A stretch of 64,000 nt of DNA from MFD01213-c1 sp963704405 (GTDB taxonomy: Bacteria > Planctomycetota > Phycisphaerae > Tepidisphaerales > Tepidisphaeraceae): positions 434,001 through 498,000 of the forward strand of contig OY969903.1 in the NCBI GenBank assembly GCA_963704405.1. The letters run 5' to 3'. Both the position numbers and the translations under genes were made by a program. Shown here in pieces: positions 22,650 to 31,500 of this stretch. Within the stretch, counting starts at the first letter, position 1. Every line of letters starts with the position of its first letter. The notes beneath the pieces are model-generated. The model worked only from the letters and a program-made list of their open reading frames with translations. It was not told the origin of the DNA and did no database searches.

Positions 22650-23387
22650 CTATCGCAGAGATTCCTGGTACCGCAGCGCAAGGCCTTGCCCGCCGCCGGT
22701 TTCGTCGGTGTTGAATCGTTCGACGAGCTTTCCGTCTTTCAGCACGGCCACTTCCTGCGCGTATGCCGCGACGGTTGGTTCATGCGTGACCATGACGATG
22801 GTCTTGGAATGAACCGCGCACAGATCGCGCAGCAGTTCGCAGACTGCGCGGCTGTTGGCGCTGTCGAGATTCCCGGTGGGCTCGTCGGCCAGAATCACCG
22901 CCGGGTCTGTCACCAGCGCCCGCCCGATCGCGACCCGCTGCTGCTCACCGCCGCTCATTGCATCAGGCCGATGTCCGCGGCGGCTGGCCAGCCCGAGGCT
23001 TTCCAATAGTTCTTCAACCTTCGCCGAGCCTGAATCTCCGTTGCGGCCTTCAAGCATCAGCGGCAGCATGATGTTTTCCTCGGCGGACAACGTCGGGATG
23101 AGGTTGAACGATTGAAACACCAGCCCGATGTTCCGCCGGCGGAACAGAGTGAGCTGGTTGTCGTTCATATCAGTAAGGTTGGTGCCGTTAACGAGCACGC
23201 GGCCCGTATCCGCCGTCGCCAGACCGGCCATGAGGTGAAGCAAAGTGCTCTTGCCGGAGCCGCTGGCTCCCATAATCGCCAGGAATTTTCCCTGCGCGAC
23301 CTCCAGGCTGATTCCAGCGAGGGCAGCCACTTTCCGGTCTCCCTGCCGGAACTGCTTCGTCACATTTTCTATAACCAATGGCGACAT
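22650..23387 (-). CDS. ABC transporter ATP-binding protein, LolD/MacB type
   Basis: ATPase subunit of about 245 residues with Walker A MGASGSGKST, Q-loop VFQSFNLIP, signature MSGGEQQRVAIGRAL, Walker B VILADEPTGNLD and the switch His in MVTHEP. The NLDSANSR motif places it in the LolD/MacB/FtsE-like group that drives lipoprotein export or mechanotransmission. The start is set at MSPLVIENV (23387); the longer 23438 start adds an unconvincing leader. No matching permease is adjacent, so its partner must be encoded elsewhere. Confidence 0.85.
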   Translation of the reverse strand: MSPLVIENVTKQFRQGDRKVAALAGISLEVAQGKFLAIMGASGSGKSTLLHLMAGLATADTGRVLVNGTNLTDMNDNQLTLFRRRNIGLVFQSFNLIPTLSAEENIMLPLMLEGRNGDSGSAKVEELLESLGLASRRGHRPDAMSGGEQQRVAIGRALVTDPAVILADEPTGNLDSANSRAVCELLRDLCAVHSKTIVMVTHEPTVAAYAQEVAVLKDGKLVERFNTDETGGGQGLALRYQESLR

Positions 23388-23515
23388 TCGCGTGCTGACT
23401 CCGTTGCCAATCAATATCCCGATGCGGCGTTGATGCACAAGTTAGAGGGCCTTAATTACTGCAAGGCGGGGTGCGATGTTGCCCGAGGTTCCTCTTTTCG
23501 AATTTATGACTTCGC

Positions 23516-23758
23516 TTATTTACCTTCCACCAACTGATAGAACCCAATTCCATCCCGCCGCAGCACTCCCTTTTCAACCAGTTCCTCCCAGATTTCCCGA
23601 CCAAAACCGGCTGGCGGTTGGATGGAGATGACCTGCTCTTTCCCGCCGCCGCTCATCGGCCCATGGCCCAGGCGCGATTCATCATCGAGCCTGGTGAGCT
23701 TCAATCGTTTTTTGAAAGCCTTCAACGCTTTTTTCTGATCTTCTTCAGTGCTTGGCAT
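23516..23758 (-). CDS. Small conserved-looking hypothetical protein
   Basis: An 80-residue soluble protein beginning MPSTEEDQKKALKAFKKRLKL, with a basic helical N terminus and a compact C-terminal half (FGREIWEELVEKGVLRRDGIGFYQLVEG) that resembles a small winged-helix-like or DUF fold. AAGGA five bases before ATG 23758 fixes the start. It is divergent from the metallophosphoesterase, about 100 bases away. I do not recognise the family. Confidence 0.65.
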   Translation of the reverse strand: MPSTEEDQKKALKAFKKRLKLTRLDDESRLGHGPMSGGGKEQVISIQPPAGFGREIWEELVEKGVLRRDGIGFYQLVEGK

Positions 23759-23854
23759 ACGTATCCTTGGAATGGACTGGATCGAACTGTTTTTTGACGA
23801 ACGCGAAGTATATCGCGCAGCATCGCAGGCGGTGTGGAGTAGAATGAAGATTCC

Positions 23855-24715
23855 ATGCGGCTCCTTCTCACCGCCGACCTGCATTACAACCATCCCAAGA
23901 GCAAACCCCTCGCGGATGACCTCATCGCCCGCATCAACACTGCTGGCGGCGACGTGCTCGTGGTGATCGGTGACACCGCGGTCGCCGACGGCGATTCACT
24001 CGAACGATGCCTCTCCCGCTTTGATTTCTCCGGCCCCCGGCTCTTTATCGCGGGCAACCACGAGCTCTGGACAAAATCGCAGGACAGCTACGCAATCTTC
24101 ACCGAACATCTGCCCCGCCGAGTCCGAGCGCTTGGCTGGCATTGGCTGGAAACCGAGCCTTTCATCGCCGGCGACATCGCGATTGTCGGCACCGTGGGCT
24201 GGTATGATTTTTCGTTTGCCGCCCCGGAACTGGGCATCCCCCGCCGCTTTTATGAAGCCAAGATTTCACCTGGAGCGGCGGCCCATCTGAACAGCTTCGC
24301 ACACCTCTTCAAACAAACCGATGACATCCTGCCCATCGCCAACGACATCATCGCAAGATGGAACGACGGCAAATTCATCAAGCTTGGCCGCACAGACGAA
24401 CAATTCCTCCAGGAGATTCTCGATCGGCTCTCCGGCCAGTTGAATGCGCTGTCGTCGATTCCCAATATCCTCGCCTGCACCCATCACCTTCCCCTGCGGC
24501 AATTGCTCCCTCCGCCGCACTCGGCCCAGTGGGACTTTGCCAAAGCTTTTCTTGGCAGCGACCGCATCGGACAACTGCTGCTCTCGCATTCCAACATCAA
24601 AAATATCTACTGCGGCCACAGCCACCTCCCCATGGAAACCCGCATCGGGCAACTGCAAGCGATAAACATCGGCAGTGGATATCGTTGGAAGACCTTTCGA
24701 AAGCTGGATTTATGA
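23855..24715 (+). CDS. Calcineurin-like metallophosphoesterase
   Basis: Protein of 286 residues with the full set of dimetal phosphoesterase motifs: TADLHYNHP (D-x-H), VVIGDTAV (GD), IAGNHELW (GNHE), CTHHLPLRQ and YCGHSHLPM (GHxH). No signal peptide, so it acts in the cytoplasm on phosphomonoesters or diesters, possibly nucleotides or nucleic acids. It is the only gene on its strand here, with a divergent small gene upstream. The family is secure; the substrate is not. Confidence 0.85.
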   Translation: MRLLLTADLHYNHPKSKPLADDLIARINTAGGDVLVVIGDTAVADGDSLERCLSRFDFSGPRLFIAGNHELWTKSQDSYAIFTEHLPRRVRALGWHWLETEPFIAGDIAIVGTVGWYDFSFAAPELGIPRRFYEAKISPGAAAHLNSFAHLFKQTDDILPIANDIIARWNDGKFIKLGRTDEQFLQEILDRLSGQLNALSSIPNILACTHHLPLRQLLPPPHSAQWDFAKAFLGSDRIGQLLLSHSNIKNIYCGHSHLPMETRIGQLQAINIGSGYRWKTFRKLDL

Positions 24716-24923
24716 TCGCCGACGTGTCGCGGCAACCAGGCCCTTTCAAGCCTGGCAGAAAATATAAATCTTTTGCCTATTCCGCACGTTAAGCGCGCGA
24801 TGGTTTCCCGAACGCAATCGCTATAACATGCCCGCCCGCCGCCGTTGCCGCTTACGGGGCGATTGAGGGTCTGCACGATTTGGGAGGCAGACCAAGTTAT
24901 CAAGCGGTTTGAGAGGCACTGTC

Positions 24924-26207
24924 ATGTCAACATTTACATCTAAACCTGTCGCACTGGGTCTGGCGCCGAGCTTTGGTTTTGGCGATCGCATGGGACTGGC
25001 AACGCCCGGCCACGCCATCGCTTTGATGCGTTCGGGCACCGGCATTCTTCCGATCTTCGCGCAGCAGTCGATTCGCGAAATGGCGCGGACCCGGCGCAAT
25101 CCGGAAGATGTGATGAACGCCGCCGCCGCCGGTGTGAAGGAAGTGGGTTACACGGGTCCGCAGGGCGCGGACGCCGACCACCTGAAGACGCCGGAAGATG
25201 TGGACCGCACCATCGCGGCGGGGTTTGTATTTTTCACGATCGATCCATCCGGTGAAGTCGACGCGGGCGCGGACGATTACTCCGCCGCCCAGATCGCGGA
25301 AAAGTTCAAAGCCGTCGCCGACCAGACTCGCTGGGTTGAAAAATATCGCGGCAAGAAAATCACGCTGACCACCGGAACCGTCATCAACTTTGACGAATCG
25401 ACCGTTTCCAAGGCGGCGGTGAAATATGGCAAAGCCATCAACATGGCCGTCAATCTCGCCAGGCACATCGAGAAGACCGCCAAATCCAAAAACCAGCCGT
25501 ATGAAATTGAATTGAGCGTCGATGAAACCCCCCAGCCCACAACGCTCGCCGAGCATTACATCATCGCCGAGCAGTGCGTGCTGAACGGAATGAAGCTCGT
25601 CAGCCTTGCCCCCCGATTCATTGGCGAATTCGAAAAAGGCGTCGACTATAAAGGCAATGTCGCTGAGCTGAGCAAGTCGCTTGCCGATCACGCCGCCATC
25701 GCGAAGGTCCTCGGGCCTTATAAGCTGAGCCTGCACTCAGGCTCTGACAAGCTTTCCATTTACGCTGCCCTGGCCCGCGAAACCAAGGGCCTGTTCCACG
25801 TAAAAACCGCCGGCACCAGCTACCTTGAAGCGCTTCGTGTGATCGCGATCCACGATCAGCCCCTCTTCCGCACCATCATCGATTTTTCCCGCGGCCGATA
25901 CGACACCGACAAAGCCACCTATCACGTCTCGGCGACCGTCCCCGGCGTCCCCGCCCCTTCCGCGGTCCCCGACGCAAAGAATCTCGAAACTCTCTACCTC
26001 GGCCGCTGGGACCGCACGCCGGCCGGCACCGGGATGAGCGATCCCGGCCGCCAAATCCTGCACTGCACCTTCGGCTCAGTCTTAACGCATGCGGAGCTTG
26101 GCCCGGCGATCCGAAAGGTGCTGGAAAGCAACCGGTCAACCTATTCTGAAGTGCTCGCGTTGCATTTCGGCAAGCACCTGGAAGCACTGGGGCAAGGTTT
26201 ATCCTGA
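24924..26207 (+). CDS. Tagaturonate epimerase (UxaE)-like protein
   Basis: Protein of about 427 residues that I match to the UxaE/tagaturonate-epimerase family, which interconverts D-tagaturonate and D-fructuronate in a galacturonate pathway. Recognised blocks are LAPSFGFGDRMGLATPGHA near the N terminus, GADADHLKT, LHSGSDKLSIY and FHVKTAGTSYLEAL. ATG 24924 has GAGAGG upstream. The stop TGA at 26205-26207 lies inside the left arm of an inverted repeat (26202-26242), so the last residues (GLS) derive from that repeat. With the oligogalacturonate lyase in this window it fits pectin catabolism. Enzymatic activity is inferred from family resemblance only. Confidence 0.7.
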   Translation: MSTFTSKPVALGLAPSFGFGDRMGLATPGHAIALMRSGTGILPIFAQQSIREMARTRRNPEDVMNAAAAGVKEVGYTGPQGADADHLKTPEDVDRTIAAGFVFFTIDPSGEVDAGADDYSAAQIAEKFKAVADQTRWVEKYRGKKITLTTGTVINFDESTVSKAAVKYGKAINMAVNLARHIEKTAKSKNQPYEIELSVDETPQPTTLAEHYIIAEQCVLNGMKLVSLAPRFIGEFEKGVDYKGNVAELSKSLADHAAIAKVLGPYKLSLHSGSDKLSIYAALARETKGLFHVKTAGTSYLEALRVIAIHDQPLFRTIIDFSRGRYDTDKATYHVSATVPGVPAPSAVPDAKNLETLYLGRWDRTPAGTGMSDPGRQILHCTFGSVLTHAELGPAIRKVLESNRSTYSEVLALHFGKHLEALGQGLS

Positions 26208-26404
26208 GCGAAGGCGGTACACCGCCGCAGTCGAAGGATCCAGCCAGCGCTTATGTGAAACGCAGGTTTCGCCGTGCTACGATCGGCGCCGCTTGTGATA
26301 GGGACTCGAACTTTCCAAATGTGAAGGATCATCAAATCGTGGCGTTCATTGAAGTGAACACCTGGATCCTTCGACTACGGCGGGAATACCGTCTTCGCTC
26401 AGGA
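26202..26404. repeat. Imperfect inverted repeat enclosing an intergenic segment
   Basis: Arms at 26202-26242 and 26363-26404 match over about 40 bases (CCTGAGCGAAGGCGGTAC / CCTGAGCGAAGACGGTAT, both ending GTCGAAGGATCCA) around 120 bases of non-coding sequence with a small palindrome at 26344-26359. It looks like a non-autonomous palindromic element inserted at the 3' end of the epimerase gene. Confidence 0.7.
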
Positions 26405-26416
26405 TGAAGAAATAAT

Positions 26417-27382
26417 ATGCGCATTCTCCTCACCACCACCAGCTACCAGGACACCCCCGGCAAACATCACGACGCCCTGGCCGCCAGCGGCTTCGAAGTC
26501 GTCCGTGCCCGCGGTCCCCTCTCCGAGCAGCAGGTGCTCGACCTTGTCAAAACCGGTGGCGGCTTCGATGGCTTCCTCAACGGCGACGACATCATCACCG
26601 CCAAAGTAATTGACGCCTCGCTCCCCCGCCTCCGCGTCATCGCCAAATACGGCATCGGCCTCGATTCGATCGACGTGAAATACGCCACCGAAAAGAAAAT
26701 CCCCGTCCTCTTCACACCGGGAGTGAATCACACTACCGTCGCCGAGCATGCGTTTGGCCTGATGATCGGCCTGGCCAAGCATTTCTGGCCGCACCTCAGT
26801 TCCGTGAAAAAAGGGCAGTGGAAGCGCATCACCGGCAGCGAGCTCGCCGGGAAGAAAATCGGCATCATCGGCCTGGGCCGCATCGGCAAGGAAGTCGTCA
26901 TCCGCGCCAATGCTTTCGGCATGACATCCATCGCCTTCGACCGCTATTTCGATGACGAGTTCGCCGCCAAGTACAACGTCGAAAAGGCAAAGACCGCCGA
27001 GGAAGTGCTGCAAAAGGCCGACGTGGTTTCCCTCCACATGAACCTCGACGACACCAACCGCGGCTACATCAACAAAGACCGCATCGAACTCATGAAAAAA
27101 GGCGCGCTCCTGATCAACACCGCCCGCGGGGGGCTCGTCAACGAAGGAGACATCGCCGATGCCTGCCGCACCGGCCGCCTCGGTGGTTACGGCGGCGACG
27201 TGCTGGATCACGAACCCATCAAAGCGCCGCATCCATTCCAGGAAATCGACAACATCCTCATCACCCCCCACGTCGGCAGCCGCACTTTCGAAAGCGTCGA
27301 ACGCCAGGCCATGCGCGCCACGCAAAATATCGTCAACTTCCTCAAAGGCGACAAGGACTACATCCAGGCGAATAAGTTCTGA
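26417..27382 (+). CDS. D-2-hydroxyacid dehydrogenase (phosphoglycerate dehydrogenase-like)
   Basis: NAD-dependent dehydrogenase of 321 residues. The nucleotide-binding fold is marked by KIGIIGLGRIGKEV and DRYFDD; the catalytic residues are in NTARGGLVNEGD (Arg), DVLDHEP (Glu) and ITPHVGS (His). The N-terminal substrate domain contains KYGIGLDSIDV and GVNHTTVAEHAFG. It lacks the C-terminal ACT domain of SerA, so it could be a phosphoglycerate, hydroxypyruvate or other 2-ketoacid reductase. It begins 13 bases past an inverted repeat that probably separates it from the upstream epimerase, and is followed by a strong palindrome. Confidence 0.85.
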   Translation: MRILLTTTSYQDTPGKHHDALAASGFEVVRARGPLSEQQVLDLVKTGGGFDGFLNGDDIITAKVIDASLPRLRVIAKYGIGLDSIDVKYATEKKIPVLFTPGVNHTTVAEHAFGLMIGLAKHFWPHLSSVKKGQWKRITGSELAGKKIGIIGLGRIGKEVVIRANAFGMTSIAFDRYFDDEFAAKYNVEKAKTAEEVLQKADVVSLHMNLDDTNRGYINKDRIELMKKGALLINTARGGLVNEGDIADACRTGRLGGYGGDVLDHEPIKAPHPFQEIDNILITPHVGSRTFESVERQAMRATQNIVNFLKGDKDYIQANKF

Positions 27383-27403
27383 TGGTCTGAGGCGGGGAAA
27401 ACC

Positions 27404-27460
27404 AATCACAGATTTCACAGACAAAGAGAAGCCTTCTCTTTGTCTGTGAAATCTGTGATT
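27404..27460. terminator. Perfect 27-base palindrome after the dehydrogenase
   Basis: Arms 27404-27430 and 27434-27460 are exact reverse complements around a three-base loop (AATCACAGATTTCACAGACA… / …TGTCTGTGAAATCTGTGATT). It can act as a transcription terminator or mRNA-protecting stem; no long T tract follows, and the AT-rich arm sequence looks like a dispersed intergenic repeat. Confidence 0.6.
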
Positions 27461-27552
27461 CAAATGTCGCTAAGGTTTTGTTTTATCGTTGCTTTTCGAT
27501 AAAACCGCGGCCATATTTTGTTATTCTAAATTTGCTATCAGCGGGAGGCGCT

Positions 27553-29721
27553 ATGCGTTGCTATGCCGTTGTTGCCGGGTGCATTCTGATGGCCGCTGGT
27601 TTTTCAGCGAGCCGAGCCGTTGCGGGCAGCGCCGGTAACGGCTCGCATGTTGCAGCGCCGTCGCCGGTGAATAACGTGGCTCCGGTTGCGCAGTCGTTGA
27701 ATTCCGGCGCGCTGAAAATCGATGCAGAGCCTGTCGCGCCGGCTGTGGAGGACCAGAGCCCGCAGCGCGTCGTGATCAGCCCGGACGGGATGCACGTCGC
27801 CTTCGTTTCCATCAGGGGCAGCCGGTTTGCCGTTGTGGTCGATGGGAAGCCGAGCGGGAAGTACGACGAAATTGGACACCTTAATTCTGCGGTGAATAAG
27901 GAAATCATCTTCAGCGCCGACGGTCAGCACGTGATGTACATTGCCCGCCGCGGCGATGACCAGATGGTCGTCATCGACGGCCAGGAAATGGTCGGCTATC
28001 AACTGGTGGACCAGTTCAGCTTCAGTCCCGACGGCAAGCAGAACGCGTTTGTCGCACAACACGATCAGCAGAACTTCCATCTGCTGGCCGTCATCAATGG
28101 GAAGGACAGTCCGTTCTACGCAACGATCACGGACCTTCAGTTTAGTTCCAACAATGCGCATGTGGCGTACGTAGGCACCGTGGTCGACGCGAGCAAGCCG
28201 GAGAACACTTCGGTTGTGATGGACGGAAAGAGCGAGAAGCCATTCTATAAGGTGCACGATTTTCATTTCAGCGCCGACGGCAATCACTGGGCGTACGTTG
28301 GCGAGGACTTCACCGGAAATGTTCCAGCCGGCACGTCGGTGCAAAAGGCGCACCTGATGGCGGACGGCAAGGAGCTGGCCGCGTACGAGGAGATCTATAA
28401 CTGCCAGTTGAGCGCCGATGGCCACGTCGCTTACACCGCCAACAAGCGTACGCACCAGGGCACCCCGTCGGAAGGGATGCTCACCGACGAATGCGCCGGT
28501 CTGGACTCGCAGGTGTGGGACGTGGCCAAGGGCCACCGCTTTCCGGCACACGGCGCTTTACCGCTGTACCTTAGTCCGGATGGCCAGCATGTCGCCTGGC
28601 TGGAAGAACGTCCGGGCAACAATGAGCTCAGTCTCACGGTGAATGGGAAGCACGGGCTCGGATACCACGGCATCGAGAATGTCCTCTTCAGTTCCGACAG
28701 CCAGCACGTTAATTATGTCGCCCGGCAGAACGCCAACGGGAACTACGTCGTTCGCGACGATGACGAATCCGGGCCTTACACCCCGGTGCCCACGATCTAT
28801 TTAAGCCCCAACGGAAAGCATGTTGCCTTTAAGGTGGCAAACAGCGGCACCGCTTTCGTGGTGGAAGACGGCAAACAGCAAACCACCTATGAATCAATCT
28901 ATGGCCCGCTGGTATTCAGCCCCGACGGGGAACATTTGGCCTATATCGCACAGGCCAAAGATCCCACCGCCAACATGACACCGATTCAAAGGCAGCAGGC
29001 GCAGCAGTCACCGAGCTACAGCCGGGGGCAATACATCGTCCTCGACGGCCAGGAGCAACCGGTGCTGCCTTCGGTGAAATTCGGCTCCGCCGTCAATTCC
29101 GCCCTTCATTTCAGCCCGGACTCAAAACATCTGGCCTACACCGACGACTGGAGCAAAGTCGTCATAGACGGGCGAATGGCAACCAAGCCAGTTAGCGCAC
29201 AAGGCGGCGCCGTTGGAAATGGAATGGACGCAACATTTAAATTCACTCCCGACAGCAAGCACGCCCTTTGGGCTCAGGATGTCACAACCACCAGTGGCAT
29301 GCACACAATTCACTACATCATCGACGGCGACGAAGTCACCGGTTACCAACTCGCTGGTCGTGGCGGCAGTAACCTGGGTGTCCTGAATTATCAGGCCAGT
29401 GTGCTGCCCGATAACAGTATCTTCTTCTTTGCCACCAAGGACAGTGACCAACGGGGAATGCCAATATCGCCTGCCCTGTACCGCCTTACCGTGAGCCCCG
29501 GCCCCGAGCGAGATTTCGGCACAACCGCCATCGCCGGCCAAACTCCCACCCCGCAGCAAACTCAAACCCCACAAAGTTCGCCACCGCCGCCGAGCCCGCA
29601 ACAGTCGCACGCCACTCCTCCACAGGTCACACCACCACCACCGCCGGCCAATCAGGCGATGGACAAGGCGAAAAAGGTTAAGAACGCCGCCGACCAGTTA
29701 CGCGGATTGTTCGGGCATTGA
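27553..29721 (+). CDS. Exported WD40-like/TolB-like propeller protein with Pro-rich tail
   Basis: Protein of 722 residues. Signal peptide MRCYAVVAGCILMAAGFSASRAVA is followed by a series of about ten repeats of the form (S)PDG(K/Q)HVA(F/Y)V, e.g. ISPDGMHVAFVS, FSADGQHVMYIA, FSPDSKHLAYT, interleaved with VVDGK strands, as in TolB or prolyl-oligopeptidase propellers. The last 80 residues are Pro/Gln-rich with a short amphipathic end (MDKAKKVKNAADQLRGLFGH). GGGAGG at 27543-27548 fixes ATG 27553. It is predicted periplasmic, binding partner unknown. No hydrolase domain is attached. Confidence 0.75.
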   Translation: MRCYAVVAGCILMAAGFSASRAVAGSAGNGSHVAAPSPVNNVAPVAQSLNSGALKIDAEPVAPAVEDQSPQRVVISPDGMHVAFVSIRGSRFAVVVDGKPSGKYDEIGHLNSAVNKEIIFSADGQHVMYIARRGDDQMVVIDGQEMVGYQLVDQFSFSPDGKQNAFVAQHDQQNFHLLAVINGKDSPFYATITDLQFSSNNAHVAYVGTVVDASKPENTSVVMDGKSEKPFYKVHDFHFSADGNHWAYVGEDFTGNVPAGTSVQKAHLMADGKELAAYEEIYNCQLSADGHVAYTANKRTHQGTPSEGMLTDECAGLDSQVWDVAKGHRFPAHGALPLYLSPDGQHVAWLEERPGNNELSLTVNGKHGLGYHGIENVLFSSDSQHVNYVARQNANGNYVVRDDDESGPYTPVPTIYLSPNGKHVAFKVANSGTAFVVEDGKQQTTYESIYGPLVFSPDGEHLAYIAQAKDPTANMTPIQRQQAQQSPSYSRGQYIVLDGQEQPVLPSVKFGSAVNSALHFSPDSKHLAYTDDWSKVVIDGRMATKPVSAQGGAVGNGMDATFKFTPDSKHALWAQDVTTTSGMHTIHYIIDGDEVTGYQLAGRGGSNLGVLNYQASVLPDNSIFFFATKDSDQRGMPISPALYRLTVSPGPERDFGTTAIAGQTPTPQQTQTPQSSPPPPSPQQSHATPPQVTPPPPPANQAMDKAKKVKNAADQLRGLFGH

Positions 29722-29880
29722 CTGCGGGTGGACTCAGCGTAAAGCTCCCACGATCAAACATGCCCGGCCCGCGCGGAGTTTTCAGACCCGTTCAACCTTT
29801 TCCATCCTGCAGGCGTGGTGAAATCCGCCTGTCGAGCTTAGACTATCGCCCTTTCACAAACTCTCTCGGAGCATTGAATC

Positions 29881-31410
29881 ATGGCACAACAAGCTGTTGC
29901 AGATATTGGATTAATCGGCCTTGCCGTCATGGGCGAGAACCTCGCGCTGAACATCGCGGACCACGGCTTCAAGGTCGCCGTCTACAACCGGACGACCGAG
30001 GTGATGAAGAAATTCATCGCCCGCGAAAACCCGCCTGGCGGGCTGGTCGGTTGTGAAACCGTGGAAGACCTCGTCGCCGCCGTCAAAAAACCCCGCAAGT
30101 TCATCATCCTGGTCAAAGCCGGCCCCGCCGTTGATGCCGTTACCAAGGAGCTGATCCAGGCCGGCGCTGAAAAGGATGACATCATCGTCGACTGCGGCAA
30201 CTCCCTCTGGACCGACACCATCCGCCGCGAACGCGACTACGCCAGCCAGTGCAAATTCTTCGGCTCCGGCGTCTCCGGCGGTGAGCTCGGCGCTCGCTTC
30301 GGCCCCTCAATGATGCCCGGCGGCGATCCCGATTCCTGGAAGCACCTCAAGCTCATCTGGGAAGCCGTCGCCGCCAAGGTCGATCCCAAAACCGGCAAAC
30401 CCATGGAAGACTACGCCCCCGGCAAGCCCATTGTCGGCGGTGTTCCCTGCACTGCATATCTCGGCCCCAACGGCGCCGGACATTACGTGAAAATGGTCCA
30501 CAACGGCATCGAATACATCGACATGCAGCTCATCGGCGAAGCCTATTGGCTCATGACCAACCTCCTCGGCATGAAAGCGCCTGAGCTGAGCAAAGTCTTT
30601 GCCCAGTGGAACCAGGGCGATCTGGATTCCTATCTCATCCAGATCACCGCCGACATCCTTCAGCAGAAAGATCCGCTTCATCTCGACGGCTACTTCGTCG
30701 ATTACGTCCTGGACACCGCCGGCCAGAAAGGCACCGGCAAATGGACCAGCACCAACGCGCTGGACATGGGCATCCCCGCCAACGCCATCGCTGAGGCGGT
30801 CTTCGCCCGCTGCCTGTCCGCATTGAAGGAAGAGCGCGTCGAGGCGAGCAAATCACTCAAAGGCCCCGAAGCCCGCTACGCCGGTGACCGCGAAGAACTC
30901 GTTAACGCCATCCGCGACGCGCTCTATTGCTCCAAAATCTGCGCCTATGCCCAGGGTTTCCAACTGATGCGGGAAGCGCAGAAAGAATATAAGTGGAAGC
31001 TGAACTTCGCCGAAATTGCCGCCATCTGGCGCGGCGGCTGCATCATCCGCGCCCGCTTCCTGCAGAAGATCATGGACGCCTACGGCCGCAACGCCGACCT
31101 GGTCAATCTGCTGCTCGATCCTTACTTCAACGAACAGATCCAAAAGGCACAGGCGAATTGGCGCAAGGTCGTTGCCCTTTCGGCCACCAACGGCATCGCC
31201 GCCCCGGCGTTCATGAGCGCTCTCGCTTACTACGACGGCTACCGCAGCGCCCGCCTTCCCGCCAATCTCCTGCAAGCCCAGCGCGATTACTTCGGCGCCC
31301 ACACCTACGAACGAACCGATTCCCCCCGCGGCCAATTCTTCCACCTCGATTGGCCGGAAAAGGGCCGCCCGCAGATCGTCATCAAGCCCGGAAGCGGCGG
31401 AGGGCACTGA
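29881..31410 (+). CDS. gnd: 6-phosphogluconate dehydrogenase, decarboxylating
   Basis: Converts 6-phosphogluconate to ribulose-5-phosphate with NADP reduction in the oxidative pentose phosphate pathway. The cofactor motif is GLAVMGENLALNIADHGF with NRT after the second strand; the family signature reads SGVSGGELGARFGPSMMPGG; the substrate-binding region contains GTGKWTSTNALDMG. At 509 residues it is of the long, dimeric type, somewhat longer than the usual 470-480, with small insertions around residues 160-175. CGGAG lies 12 bases before ATG 29881. It stands alone; no zwf or pgl gene is adjacent. Confidence 0.95.
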   Translation: MAQQAVADIGLIGLAVMGENLALNIADHGFKVAVYNRTTEVMKKFIARENPPGGLVGCETVEDLVAAVKKPRKFIILVKAGPAVDAVTKELIQAGAEKDDIIVDCGNSLWTDTIRRERDYASQCKFFGSGVSGGELGARFGPSMMPGGDPDSWKHLKLIWEAVAAKVDPKTGKPMEDYAPGKPIVGGVPCTAYLGPNGAGHYVKMVHNGIEYIDMQLIGEAYWLMTNLLGMKAPELSKVFAQWNQGDLDSYLIQITADILQQKDPLHLDGYFVDYVLDTAGQKGTGKWTSTNALDMGIPANAIAEAVFARCLSALKEERVEASKSLKGPEARYAGDREELVNAIRDALYCSKICAYAQGFQLMREAQKEYKWKLNFAEIAAIWRGGCIIRARFLQKIMDAYGRNADLVNLLLDPYFNEQIQKAQANWRKVVALSATNGIAAPAFMSALAYYDGYRSARLPANLLQAQRDYFGAHTYERTDSPRGQFFHLDWPEKGRPQIVIKPGSGGGH

Positions 31411-31471
31411 TTCTTCCGGCCCCGCCCATTCCGACGTTCAATTTCAGATAAAATATTCCCGCCAGCCAAAG

Positions 31472-31500
31472 CCTCCGGGTGATTAACCATCACCCGGAGG
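31472..31500 (-). terminator. Stem-loop at the 3' end of the Kdo transferase gene
   Basis: CCTCCGGGTGAT and ATCACCCGGAGG form a 12-base-pair stem around a five-base loop. On the minus strand the stem overlaps the stop codon of the Kdo transferase and is followed by a short T-rich stretch, so it is probably its terminator; it may also stop transcripts from gnd on the plus strand. Confidence 0.7.
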
